Notes under the pieces: generated by a model
The model's input: only the letters and a program-made list of their open reading frames with translations
The model's database searches: none
Told to the model about the DNA's origin: nothing
From: Kumtagia yinganensis
Lineage (GTDB): Bacteria > Pseudomonadota > Alphaproteobacteria > Rhizobiales > Rhizobiaceae
Direction of reading: 5' to 3'
Assembly (NCBI RefSeq): GCF_040081985.1
Contig: NZ_JBEBMH010000004.1
Span: forward strand, 309,960-373,959
Length of the DNA: 64,000 nt
Program-made: the position numbers and the translations under genes
Shown here: piece by piece, positions 43,515-52,384 of the stretch
Position numbering within the stretch: the first letter of the stretch is position 1
Layout: each line of letters begins with the position of its first letter

Positions 43515-44804
43515 ATGATCGGACGGCGTCAATTTCTGATCGGCAGCGCTATCGCGGCAGCGGGAGCCGCGACCATCAAGGCGGCAGCCGCCGCCGAGAC
43601 CGCCGTTCTGCCCACGCTCGATGCACCCGCGGCGGCCACCGACAGCGCTTATTGGACGGCCGTGCAGAATCTCTACGACGTCGACCGCTCCATCGCCAAT
43701 CTGGAAAACGGCTATTGGGGCATCATGGCGCGGCCCGTGCTGGAAACCTACATCGAAAACACCGAGCGCGTGAACCGTGAGAACTGGTTCTACGCCCGCA
43801 GCGCCTTCGGCGGCGACTTCGAGAACGTCCGCCTCCGCGTCGCGGCCGCCGTGGGCGGGCAGCCCGAGGAGATCGCCATCACCCGCGGCGCTACCGAGGC
43901 GCTGCAGATCCTGATCTCCGGCTACAACAAGCTCCAGCCTGGCGACACGGTGCTCTATTCCGATCTCGACTACGATTCGATGCAGTACGCCATGGCCATG
44001 CTGAAGGATCGGCGCGGCGTCGAGTTGAAGACTTTTGCCATCCCCGAGCCTGCGACGAAGGAGGCCGTGCTCGCAGCCTACAAGGCGGTTCTCGACCAGA
44101 CGCCCAAGGCAAAACTGCTGCTGCTGACGCATCTTTCGCATCGCACCGGCCTGGTCATGCCGATCCGCGAGATCGCCGACATGGCGCGCGCCAAGGGTGT
44201 GGACGTCATCGTCGACGCCGCCCACTCCTGGGGCCAGATCCCATTCAAGGCGCCCGACCTCGGCGCCGATTTCGTCGGCTTCAACCTGCACAAATGGATC
44301 GGCGCGCCGGTCGGCATGGGTTTCTTCTACATCAAGAAGGATCGGCTGGCCGACATCGACATCCACATGGGCGACCAGGACTGGCCGGCCGACGATATCC
44401 GCTCGCGTGTCCATACCGGCACGATCAATTTCGCCGCAGCCCTCAGCGTCCCCGCCGCGATCGACCTGCATGAAAAGATCGGCGCGCCGGCCAAGAACGT
44501 CCGCCTCAACCATCTGCGCAACTACTGGGTGGAGAAGCTGCGGCCGATTGAAACACTGGAGATCCTGACGCCGGACGACGCCAGCATGCATGCCGGCATC
44601 ACCTCGTTCCGTCTCAAGGGCAAGGGCAGCAAGGATGACAACAACGCAGTGGTCGTGCGCCTGCGCGACGAGTTCAAGGTTCTGACGGTGCGCCGCGCCG
44701 GTGTGGCGGCAGGCCAGTGCATCCGCGTTTCGCCAGCCCTCTATACGAACGAGGCAGAACTCGACCGGCTGGTCGCCGCGCTGACCTCGATCGCCAGTTC
44801 GTAA
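43515..44804 (+). CDS. Class V aminotransferase with Tat signal peptide
   Basis: A 429-residue PLP-dependent fold-type I enzyme of the NifS/isopenicillin-N-epimerase-like group. The N-terminus carries a twin-arginine signal (GRRQFLIGSAIAAAGAATI, about 3-21), so the folded enzyme with cofactor is probably exported to the periplasm. Other blocks: ITRGATEALQILISG (about 120-134), DVIVDAAHSWGQIPF (about 232-246, PLP Asp) and FNLHKWIGAPVGMGFFY (about 257-273, with the PLP-binding Lys). The substrate is unknown. It is monocistronic. Confidence 0.88.
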   Translation: MIGRRQFLIGSAIAAAGAATIKAAAAAETAVLPTLDAPAAATDSAYWTAVQNLYDVDRSIANLENGYWGIMARPVLETYIENTERVNRENWFYARSAFGGDFENVRLRVAAAVGGQPEEIAITRGATEALQILISGYNKLQPGDTVLYSDLDYDSMQYAMAMLKDRRGVELKTFAIPEPATKEAVLAAYKAVLDQTPKAKLLLLTHLSHRTGLVMPIREIADMARAKGVDVIVDAAHSWGQIPFKAPDLGADFVGFNLHKWIGAPVGMGFFYIKKDRLADIDIHMGDQDWPADDIRSRVHTGTINFAAALSVPAAIDLHEKIGAPAKNVRLNHLRNYWVEKLRPIETLEILTPDDASMHAGITSFRLKGKGSKDDNNAVVVRLRDEFKVLTVRRAGVAAGQCIRVSPALYTNEAELDRLVAALTSIASS

Positions 44805-44884
44805 CGCGCTGGCTGCAAACTCGACCGGGCGCGGCGCGCGTATTCAGACCGCGCCGCGAACCTTTGCAAAGTCCGTTTCCAGGA

Positions 44885-46096
44885 TCAGGAATTGGAGGTG
44901 GCTTGACCGGCGTCAACGGCCACCCGCGCCGACCGGCCAATCAGGAGCGGCGCGAGGCACACTACCCCCGCCGCCGACAACGCCACGAGCAGCCAAGCGA
45001 AACCTGTCCAGCCATGCGCATCGATGACGGCAGCGGCAAGCGGCGGGCCGAGTACGGTGCCAATGCCGCCCGCCTGGCAAACGAGACCGATGGCGACCGC
45101 CGCGGACCCGCCGCGCGGCACGATCGCGGGGATGGCCGCGAACAAAGTTGAGGCGGTCAGACCGCCGGCAACGGCAAAGACGATCACGGCAGCGGTGGCG
45201 GATACGCCTTCCGAGCCCGTGAAGGCAGGCCATGCCGCGAGCGCTGTCACGGCGAAGCCAAGAACTGCAAGAAGCAGGGAACGGCGCGCGCTGCCGCGCA
45301 CCAAAAGGCTCGCTAAGAAATTCCCGAGCAGAACGGTCAGCGAGATCGCGCCGGCCGATATCCACAAAGCCGAATCCGGGCGTTGCACGAAGGTCGGCAG
45401 GAAGGTGAAGAACCCGATCGAAACCACCACATAGATGCCGAAGGCCAGCGCGACCAGTATGACCGGCAGCGTCAGCGTCGCGGTAAAGCTGCCCTCGGGT
45501 GCCTGCGCGGCCTGCCGCTCCTCGCCGCCGTCGTCGATCCTTGCCAGCAGCATCGCCGCCGGTGCGGCGAACAGCGCGAACAACAGAACTGTCACCGCAA
45601 GATAGAGGCGCGGATTGGCGGGCGCGTCGATACCCCGCGCCAGAAAATCGCCAATCGCAAAACCCAGCGGCACGAAACCGCCCCATACCGCCAACGCGGT
45701 CGCCCGCCACCGCGGCGGCGGAACGCTGTTCAGCAGGGCGGGAATGGCGATTACCAGGACAAGGTAGCCGACGCCCTCGACCAGTCTTGCAAGAAAGATG
45801 GCGACCGGCGATTGCAGCAACGCCAGCGCAGCACCGCCGCCGGCCAGCACCAAAGCCGAGACGACGAAAGATGTTCGTGCCCCGGCGCGCTCGATCGCCC
45901 AGCCCGCCGGCAGCGCCGCCAGGGCGACGAAGATGCCGATCATCGCCGTGAACCATCCGGTGAGGACCAGCGAGAAGCCGACCTCGGCCTGGTACCATCC
46001 GACCAGCGGCGCGATCTTGCCGAGTTGCGTGCCGGCCAGGATGCCTGCCGTCAACAGGATAACGATCGTCGTCAGGCGCATGTTCTTGTCGGTCAT
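44885..46096 (-). CDS. MFS transporter
   Basis: A 403-residue major-facilitator protein with 12 predicted membrane segments. Visible features are the GKIAPLVGWYQAEVGFSLVLTGW start, loop motif ALPAGWAIERAGARTS (about 62-77), ARLVEGVGYLVLV (about 109-121) and the 6-7 loop with acidic residues (DDGGEERQ). Closest in style to CynX/NimT or sugar-efflux-type MFS, but substrate not predictable. ATG 46096 is preferred; ATG 46105 is close. It is transcribed away from the BMP binding-protein gene's terminator. Confidence 0.85.
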   Translation of the reverse strand: MTDKNMRLTTIVILLTAGILAGTQLGKIAPLVGWYQAEVGFSLVLTGWFTAMIGIFVALAALPAGWAIERAGARTSFVVSALVLAGGGAALALLQSPVAIFLARLVEGVGYLVLVIAIPALLNSVPPPRWRATALAVWGGFVPLGFAIGDFLARGIDAPANPRLYLAVTVLLFALFAAPAAMLLARIDDGGEERQAAQAPEGSFTATLTLPVILVALAFGIYVVVSIGFFTFLPTFVQRPDSALWISAGAISLTVLLGNFLASLLVRGSARRSLLLAVLGFAVTALAAWPAFTGSEGVSATAAVIVFAVAGGLTASTLFAAIPAIVPRGGSAAVAIGLVCQAGGIGTVLGPPLAAAVIDAHGWTGFAWLLVALSAAGVVCLAPLLIGRSARVAVDAGQATSNS

Positions 46097-46199
46097 CGGC
46101 TGCATAACTCGTGGGTGGCGCCTGTCCCCTCCGGACGCGCACGCCTTCACTCATTCGGCATGAATGTTTCCGGATGACGCCGCCGAACGAATGTTCATG

Positions 46200-46226
46200 A
46201 AAAAAAACGCCGGCACGAGGCCGGCG
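46200..46226 (-). terminator. Intrinsic terminator of the BMP binding-protein gene
   Basis: On the minus strand CGCCGGC, a 5-nt loop and GCCGGCG make a perfect 7-bp GC stem followed by eight T. It lies 25-50 bp beyond the binding-protein stop at 46251. Confidence 0.88.
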
Positions 46227-46250
46227 GCTTTCATGCATGTGGCTAAAAAA

Positions 46251-47240
46251 TCAATACGGGCAGGCGTTGTCCGACATGTAGTCGTGTACCTTGATGGTGC
46301 CGGCGATGATGTCGGCCTTGGCCTTCTCGGCAGCGGCCTTCATATCAGCGGTGACGAGGTCCTTGTTGTTGGCGTCCATGGCATAGTCAACGCCGCCTTC
46401 CTTGAGGCCGAGATCGTTGATGCCGGGGGTGAACTTTCCGTTCTTGGCGTCGGTGAAGGCGTTGTAGACGGCGACATCCACACGCTTGACCATCGAGGTC
46501 AGGATTTTGCCGGGCTGCAGGCCGTTCTGGTTGGAGTCAACGCCGATACCCAGCTTGCCGGCATCCGCCGCCGCCTGCAGCACGCCGACGCCGGTGCCGC
46601 CGGCCGCCGCGTAGACGACGTCCGCGCCCTGGTCGATCTGCGACTTGGCGATTTCACCGCCCTTGGTCGGGTCGTTCCAGGCCGCCGGCGTGTCGCCGGT
46701 CATGTTCTGGATCACGTCCGTCGCGCCGGCCGCCTTGGCGCCGCCGACATAACCGCAGCCGAAGCGGCGGATCAGCGGGATGTCCATGCCGCCGACGAAG
46801 CCGACCTTCTTCGACTGGGACGCAAGCGCCGCGAGCACGCCGACCACGTAAGAGCCTTCCTGCTCCTTGTAGACGACCGAGCGGACGTTGGGCTTGTCAA
46901 CGACCATGTCGATGATGGCGAAGTTGGTGTCCGGGAAGTCGGCCGAGACCTTCTCCAGCGTCGCCGCCCAGGAGAAGCCGGCCATGACGATCGGGTTGTT
47001 GCCATCCTCGGCGAACTTGCGCAGCGCCTGTTCGCGTTGGGCGTCGTTCTGGATTTCGAAATCGCGGTATTCGATGCCGGATTCGGCCTTGAACTTTTCC
47101 GCGCCGTTGAATGCCGATTCGTTGAAGGATTTGTCGAACTTGCCGCCGAGATCGTAGATGATCGCCGGCTTGATGTCCTGGGCGAGCGCCGGGACGGTGA
47201 ACACGGTAGCGGCCAGGAGGCCGAGGACGAAACGCTTCAT
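46251..47240 (-). CDS. BMP-family nucleoside ABC transporter substrate-binding protein
   Basis: A 329-residue periplasmic binding protein of the basic membrane protein family. After the signal peptide (MKRFVLGLLAATVFTVPALA, cut near residue 20) come IIYDLGGKFDKSFNESAFNGA (about 26-46), IVMAGFSWAATLEKV, SKKVGFVGGMDIPLIRRFGCGYVGGA (about 141-166) and DVVYAAAGGTGVGVLQAA. It most likely delivers nucleosides to the permease/ATPase operon at 38.3-42.1 kb, although four genes separate them. ATG 47240; a strong terminator follows. Confidence 0.92.
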   Translation of the reverse strand: MKRFVLGLLAATVFTVPALAQDIKPAIIYDLGGKFDKSFNESAFNGAEKFKAESGIEYRDFEIQNDAQREQALRKFAEDGNNPIVMAGFSWAATLEKVSADFPDTNFAIIDMVVDKPNVRSVVYKEQEGSYVVGVLAALASQSKKVGFVGGMDIPLIRRFGCGYVGGAKAAGATDVIQNMTGDTPAAWNDPTKGGEIAKSQIDQGADVVYAAAGGTGVGVLQAAADAGKLGIGVDSNQNGLQPGKILTSMVKRVDVAVYNAFTDAKNGKFTPGINDLGLKEGGVDYAMDANNKDLVTADMKAAAEKAKADIIAGTIKVHDYMSDNACPY

Positions 47241-47414
47241 GTGATCCACACCCTGTCGGTTTTTCTTTGATCGGCGCTCCCGGCTCGCCGCCTCACGGCA
47301 GCCAGCGAAACGCGGCAGACGGTGTTTGCCGCCCGCTCTGGACCACTCTTGCATGCCAAAAAACAAAATTCACGCGGAATCTTGACCGTTTGGAAAACGC
47401 TGGGCAACGCGCCG

Positions 47415-48083
47415 TCAGGCAGCGGAAGCGGCCTGCGGCAACAGGCAGGAAACGCCGGTGCCACGCAAGTTACAATAGCCGTACGGGTTCTTCGCCAGAT
47501 ACTGCTGGTGGTCCGCCTCGGCGAAGTAGAGCACTGGCGCGGGTTCGATCTGCGTGGTGATCTTTCCACGGCCTGCTTCTCTCAGCAACGCCTCGTAGGC
47601 GTCGCGCGAAGCTATGGCGGCGGTGTGCTGCGCCTCGCCGAAGGTGTAGATCGCGGAGCGATAAGTGGTGCCCACATCGTTGCCCTGGCGCATGCCCTGC
47701 GTCGGGTCATGATTCTCCCAGAATGCCTTGAGCAGATGCGAATAGGAGATGATGACCGGATCGAACACGACCAAAACCACCTCCGCGTGGCCGGTCAGGC
47801 CGGTGCAGGTCTCCTGATAGGTCGGGTTGGGCGTGATGCCTCCGGCGTAACCCACCGCTGTGACCCATACGCCCGGCATCTGCCAGAACATGCGCTCGGC
47901 GCCCCAGAAGCAGCCGAGACCGAACATCGCCGTCTCCAACCCCTCCGGATAGGGTCCCTTCAGCGGCCGCTTCGACACAAAATGTTTCGAGGCCGTCGGG
48001 ATCGGCTTCTGCCTGCCGGGCAGGGCTTCGCCTGGTTTCGGCAGGTTGAGCTTCTTGTTCAGCATGTCGCTCAGGAAGAACAT
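47415..48083 (-). CDS. msrA: Peptide-methionine (S)-S-oxide reductase
   Basis: MsrA repairs methionine-S-sulfoxide. The 222-residue protein has the active-site GLGCFWGAERMFW (about 55-67, catalytic Cys), TAVGYAGG (about 75-82), GHAEVVLVVFDP (about 97-108), the FWENHDPT motif (about 122-129) and the C-terminal GYCNLRGTGVSCLLP, with the resolving cysteines. ATG 48083 (MFFLSDML) is the usual start of the long alphaproteobacterial form. The C-terminal cysteine pair suggests thioredoxin recycling. Confidence 0.95.
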   Translation of the reverse strand: MFFLSDMLNKKLNLPKPGEALPGRQKPIPTASKHFVSKRPLKGPYPEGLETAMFGLGCFWGAERMFWQMPGVWVTAVGYAGGITPNPTYQETCTGLTGHAEVVLVVFDPVIISYSHLLKAFWENHDPTQGMRQGNDVGTTYRSAIYTFGEAQHTAAIASRDAYEALLREAGRGKITTQIEPAPVLYFAEADHQQYLAKNPYGYCNLRGTGVSCLLPQAASAA

Positions 48084-48123
48084 CCGTTGTCCCTTGTCGT
48101 GAATTTTTCTCGGGAGGGCGGGG

Positions 48124-48444
48124 TCAAACAGCAAGCCGGCCGGGTGTCGGTTCAGGGCGCCGGCCGATCGCGTAGAACAGCAGGGCAAGCGCCGCAAACA
48201 CGACGAAGCCTGGCAAAGCGAGGACGTTGGCCACCACGAGATCCCAGACGAGCGTACCGAGGCTGGCCGTCACGGTTTCCTGCGCCCGGGTTGGCATTTC
48301 CGGCGAAACCGCAGCCCAACTGACCGCGAGTGGCGTCATCACCAGCGCGGATACGGCAACCGAACGTGCCGCGTCGAGCACCGCCATGATGACGGCGACC
48401 GACAGTGCGACCATGGAAAGCAGGCGGAAGAGAAAGCGTATCAT
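48124..48444 (-). CDS. Small integral membrane protein
   Basis: A 106-residue protein with two clear hydrophobic regions (about 5-45, LLSMVALSVAVIMAVLDAARSVAVSALV, and 68-92) separated by a short loop with WAAVSPEMPTR, ending in GRRPEP. I know similar uncharacterised rhizobial proteins only as hypotheticals. It lies just upstream of msrA on the same strand (about 40 bp), so the two may be co-transcribed. Confidence 0.65.
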   Translation of the reverse strand: MIRFLFRLLSMVALSVAVIMAVLDAARSVAVSALVMTPLAVSWAAVSPEMPTRAQETVTASLGTLVWDLVVANVLALPGFVVFAALALLFYAIGRRPEPTPGRLAV

Positions 48445-48968
48445 TCCATTCCGGTTTTCGCGTCCGACGCAGAGATACGGCGCAGCGCAACGCAGCGCAA
48501 TCGGCTACACATGAAATTGAGATTTTTGCAGGCTCGACATTCGCCGGACAGCGAGAGGACATGCAGTCCGAATATCGAGACGTCGTCACCTCCCGTTCCC
48601 TTTTCCGCGACCACCTTTGCCGCTTCCAGCAGGTTGATGAAACAGTCTCGGACATATCCGTTTCGGGTCTGGTTCGTGCCCCGCCCGAGTCTGGGACGTT
48701 GTGTGAATAAAACGGCTTTTCAACAGCCAGCTGGACTGAAGCATCGGCAAGAGGAAAAGCAGCACTGTTTGCCGATGACGATAGAGTTCAAAATCCGCCG
48801 GGCGAAAGGTCGCCCGCCTGCTCTTATCCGGCTATCGTCACAACGGATCCCGTCGTCCCTTGCAGCATGCTGAAAACCTTAGCGCCGAACGCAAAGAACA
48901 CGGCTTGGCATCGAGCATCATATCGACTAGATGAGCCCGGCACCCGACCGGCTTCGCCGGAACGGCGC
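48445..48968. other. 524-bp interval without a convincing gene, upstream of tRNA-Ser
   Basis: I see no gene I would support. Present are a short tandem CGCAGCGCAA-type duplication near 48481-48500 and a GC hairpin CGGGCGA/TCGCCCG at 48799-48816. The tRNA promoter must lie in the last 100 bp. Confidence 0.45.
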
Positions 48969-49058
48969 GGAGAGGTGGCCGAGTGGTTGAAGGCGCACGC
49001 CTGGAAAGTGTGTTTACGGGAAACCGTAACGCGGGTTCGAATCCCGCTCTCTCCGCCA
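48969..49058 (+). tRNA. tRNA-Ser (anticodon GGA)
   Basis: The 90-nt sequence begins GGAGAGGTGGCCGAGTGG and ends CTCTCC-G-CCA with CCA encoded. The acceptor stem GGAGAGG pairs with its 3' partner, the anticodon loop reads CTGGAAA (GGA), there is a long variable arm typical of serine tRNAs and a T arm GGGTTCGAATCCC. It decodes UCC/UCU. Serine tRNA genes are common integration targets, and phage-like DNA starts within 80 bp downstream. Confidence 0.96.
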
Positions 49059-49102
49059 GTACTCATTGAAAACACTGCGCTTTTTGTCGTTTCAGGTAAC
49101 TG

Positions 49103-49121
49103 ACGTACAAATGAACGTACA
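49103..49121. repeat. ACGTACA direct repeat next to tRNA-Ser
   Basis: ACGTACA occurs at 49103-49109 and 49115-49121, one helical turn apart (12 bp), between the tRNA 3' end and the first phage-like gene. Such short repeats near an attachment site can be arm-type recombinase sites; here this is only inferred from position. Confidence 0.35.
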
Positions 49122-49133
49122 GTGAAGCAGGCG

Positions 49134-49709
49134 CTAGCGGCGAGCCGCGATTTTCTTGGCTTGCAGTACGGATTGCCCATAATCATGGAATGCGATGTCT
49201 TCAGGATTAGGCTCAGGAGCCGGAGCCTTTAGGCGTTCGGCCATGGCCCGCACCTCGGGAATGAGGGCCACACCCCGCAGGTCATTGCGAACCTTCAGCT
49301 CCGATGGGACCAATCCCGCTTCGACAGTCTGCGGCACGGGCATGGAATAGAACGGGGTCGTACCCACCTTTCTCCAAGCCTCGATTTCCGTCCCCGCGAA
49401 GGATATGGCGCACCACATCTCGGGAGTGGGGCCGCAGCCATAGGGGCATAGCAGCGTGTAGCGCTCCCCATAGGGCTCGTCGAGAAGATCAACGTCAACC
49501 ATGCCGCTTGCATCAAGAAGCTCAGTGAGGGGACGCCGAGTTATCGTCATATCCTTGAAGTCGGCATGGGCATTTCTGGCCGCCTTGTACGCGCCCAACT
49601 CGTCAAAGCGATTGACTTGCTGGACCGCGCCGTCAATTGCCTCGAACTGACCCCAGAGTGAGGAATAGCTTCGATCGTATGGTGCGGCGACAATATGCTG
49701 TCTACTCAT
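49134..49709 (-). CDS. Phage-region hypothetical protein, 191 residues
   Basis: I do not recognise a family. The soluble protein contains EAIDGAVQQVNRFDELGAY (about 23-41), MWCAISFAGTEIEAWRKVG and a Pro/Glu-rich linker near the C-terminus (KAPAPEPNPEDIAF). It is the last gene of the minus-strand phage-like chain, 20 bp downstream of the 884-residue virion-type protein, and ends 75 bp from tRNA-Ser. Possibly a late phage accessory product. Confidence 0.7.
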   Translation of the reverse strand: MSRQHIVAAPYDRSYSSLWGQFEAIDGAVQQVNRFDELGAYKAARNAHADFKDMTITRRPLTELLDASGMVDVDLLDEPYGERYTLLCPYGCGPTPEMWCAISFAGTEIEAWRKVGTTPFYSMPVPQTVEAGLVPSELKVRNDLRGVALIPEVRAMAERLKAPAPEPNPEDIAFHDYGQSVLQAKKIAARR

Positions 49710-49729
49710 TTGGGCATCCTTTCGTTTGA

Positions 49730-52384
49730 TTATCGCGCGACTTCTGTGAGGCGACGCGCCGTCAAGCTGGTCTGTCCGTAATCGGTACGACGACGGCTTT
49801 CCTGCCGTTTGAGATAGCCGGGCGAGATCGCATCCCGGAGCGAGTTCAAGATCAGAAAATCCAGCGCCGGCCTCACATAGAACAAGCTGGCGCCGGGTGT
49901 GTTTCCAGCGATCAGGTTCACGGCTTCCGCATAGGGCGCCTTGGCTTCTTCGCCGATCAGCTTGCCGGCGATGGCATCGCGGGATTTCAGCCCAAGCTCG
50001 ATGAGGTCCGCAGCCGCGCCGATTGTGGGACCGGCGGCACTTTCCAACACGCTGCCGCCGAAACGGTTGGTCTGCGAGAACAGGAAATCCCCGTATAGGC
50101 CGGCGGCGCCACCCTGGACGAAGGCGGCGGCGAGAGTCTTGGGATCGGTCGGGTCTCTCGGCGGCCAGTAGCCTTTCACCAAATCCTTCATCACGACCGA
50201 CAGGTATCCCGCCATCGTCATGCCGGCGATGAGCGAGCCAATATGCGCGGTGCGTTCGAGGTAGGAGGCATCTTTGCCGAATCCGTAAATCGCCCGCCCG
50301 CCGACGCGTTGGGTGAAGCTAATCGGAAAACCTTTGAATTGCCCGATGAAACGCATTGTCTCGCCAGCAATGGTTCCGGGCCGAAGCCCGAGCGTGGTGG
50401 TGCGCCGAGACCGATTGTCGACCTCGATCACGCCAAAATTGGTTTCGTCCGCGATAAAGCTCAGCATCGACAATTCCAGTTCGCGGCGGCCGTCGCCGAG
50501 AATAGCGGCGCGCTTTTCGTCAAACACAGCCTGACGCTTCGCCCGTGTGGCTGGCGTCTTAGCCTCATCGACCTTGGAAGCCTTCCGAGCGGCGGCAACC
50601 CGCTTGGCGACTAGCGGCTCGATCACGGTATCAGGCAAGTCGTGCATGCGGTCCGGCGTCACATAGGACCGGCCGTTGCTCTCACGGAATTCAGCCCGCC
50701 GGATGGCGCTCCACTTCGCGGCATCGATATCATGCAGCCCGAGGACGTGGCGATAATTCGCCGGCAGTGCGGAATATGCCGTCTTTGCTCGCATGCCCAT
50801 TTCGGCTGCGATGGTCCGCCCCGCAACCGAGCGAGACGCATCTGTCCACCAGGTCAACCCATTCAGCCGGAAGAAGGTTTCCTGGAGCCTGGCCATTTTG
50901 CCGACTGGCCCATCATTCGCAGCAGCCGGCGCCACGATGTGCCCGATCAGCCCGTCAAAGCCCTCGCCGAGGAGTGCGGCAATCTCAGCCTGCTCTCCTT
51001 TCGGCCGGCCCTTCATGATGCCGCCGAGCTGCGTCATGAGGCCGTTGAAGAAGCCGGAGCCTCGAAACATCGAAGCAGCCGCAGCGGTTACATTGTCGCC
51101 GGTGACCGAAGACAGCACGGCGCCGCCGAGTTTCGCCATGCTTTGAACCGCCCGGATATCGGAACCGATCTTGGCCGCCGTCACATTGACCGGGCGCGAG
51201 ACCAGGCCGGTGCTGATATCGATTGCGTGCCGCAGTGCACCGCCATCCGTGGCCAGCCTGGCAATCTGCTTCGCCTTGACTGCCGGCGAGAGGTTCGGAT
51301 CGTCCTTCACCCGCCGCTTCAGCCCTTCCGCGACCGCACCGAACATGACTTCCGGATTCGGCCCTAAAGCCTGCATGTTTGCGGCAGCACGGGCGGCGGT
51401 GCGCAGATGAGCAATCATCCCCGAGACAGTGTTGCCGTATCCAAATTCGTCGCGATAGGCCAGCGCGGCGTCGGCATCCGTGAAGTGCAGCACACGGCTC
51501 TTGCCGAGCGACTTTGCCAGGTTGGCGGGGTTCACCCGCTGGCCCTTTTCCTTTGCCGTCGGCTTGTTCGGCAGTCCGGTTATGATGGTGTCGAAGATAT
51601 CCCGCAGAGCTTCCAGCGCCTCGGCGGGTTCGGCGATGTCGGGAAATGTCCGAGTGAGATCCAGCTTTCGGAACACCGACGCCACCCAGACGTCTTTCCC
51701 GGCTGCGGTCATCTTCACATCGTCATGGTTTTGGGCGCCGGCCCAGCCATCCAGTTTGCCGATCGACGCGCCGAGGCGGTTCAGATCAGTGCGGCTCAAT
51801 TCCGCGAAACGGGCGAAGACTTCCGCCACGTATTTCGCGTCGTCGTTGCCGGTAATGCCCGGCTTGCCGCCCGTTTTCAGTTCCGACATCTCGCGCATGA
51901 TGTCGGCGTCAAGCTTGGGATCGCGCAGGGCATCGACGAGATGCGGCCGGTTGGCCTGTATGTCCGCCATGAGGGCGCCGATGTAACGCGCCTCATAGGC
52001 GAGGTTCAGAGCCGCCACGGAGTTGCGGCCACCCTTCACCCCGCGTTGTGTGCCCTCGACCACCGCAAGCAGCGCCTGGCGCGGCGTCAGGCCGGCTTCC
52101 AGATGCCTGCCGATGGTTTCGTCCAGCCGATCGCGCACGAGGATGTTGAGGGCAGCGTGACGGCGCTGCATGGCCGCAGCGATGCGGGTCCGTTCTCCTT
52201 CCCGTTCGGCAAAGGCTTTCAGCTTGTCCCTGAGCCCGGCAGTGTCGCCAGCTGCTTCGAGTTTCGCCTTGTGATCGGCGATACGCTGGAATGCTGCCTC
52301 GATTTCCTCGCGCGTCAACTTGCCGCCGGAAGCGGCATTCGCAGCATCGAAGCATGCGTTGTCAGGGGTGTACTTCTGAGCCAT
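49730..52384 (-). CDS. Phage internal virion/ejection-type protein, 884 residues
   Basis: A very long, mostly helical protein with no enzyme motif that I recognise. The N-terminal 120 residues look like a coiled coil (KLTREEIEAAFQRIADHKAKLEA). Glycine/alanine-rich amphipathic stretches lie near residues 390-470 and hydrophobic segments near 690-760 (HIGSLIAGMTMAGYLSVVMKD, FVQGGAAGLYGDFL). This architecture is that of large podovirus core/ejection proteins that cross the host envelope. Its ATG overlaps the stop of the 1100-residue gene (ATGA). Confidence 0.75.
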   Translation of the reverse strand: MAQKYTPDNACFDAANAASGGKLTREEIEAAFQRIADHKAKLEAAGDTAGLRDKLKAFAEREGERTRIAAAMQRRHAALNILVRDRLDETIGRHLEAGLTPRQALLAVVEGTQRGVKGGRNSVAALNLAYEARYIGALMADIQANRPHLVDALRDPKLDADIMREMSELKTGGKPGITGNDDAKYVAEVFARFAELSRTDLNRLGASIGKLDGWAGAQNHDDVKMTAAGKDVWVASVFRKLDLTRTFPDIAEPAEALEALRDIFDTIITGLPNKPTAKEKGQRVNPANLAKSLGKSRVLHFTDADAALAYRDEFGYGNTVSGMIAHLRTAARAAANMQALGPNPEVMFGAVAEGLKRRVKDDPNLSPAVKAKQIARLATDGGALRHAIDISTGLVSRPVNVTAAKIGSDIRAVQSMAKLGGAVLSSVTGDNVTAAAASMFRGSGFFNGLMTQLGGIMKGRPKGEQAEIAALLGEGFDGLIGHIVAPAAANDGPVGKMARLQETFFRLNGLTWWTDASRSVAGRTIAAEMGMRAKTAYSALPANYRHVLGLHDIDAAKWSAIRRAEFRESNGRSYVTPDRMHDLPDTVIEPLVAKRVAAARKASKVDEAKTPATRAKRQAVFDEKRAAILGDGRRELELSMLSFIADETNFGVIEVDNRSRRTTTLGLRPGTIAGETMRFIGQFKGFPISFTQRVGGRAIYGFGKDASYLERTAHIGSLIAGMTMAGYLSVVMKDLVKGYWPPRDPTDPKTLAAAFVQGGAAGLYGDFLFSQTNRFGGSVLESAAGPTIGAAADLIELGLKSRDAIAGKLIGEEAKAPYAEAVNLIAGNTPGASLFYVRPALDFLILNSLRDAISPGYLKRQESRRRTDYGQTSLTARRLTEVAR

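Noticed and set aside
48867..49103. Frame spanning tRNA-Ser
   Set aside because: It reads through a structurally complete tRNA gene and has no protein family features.
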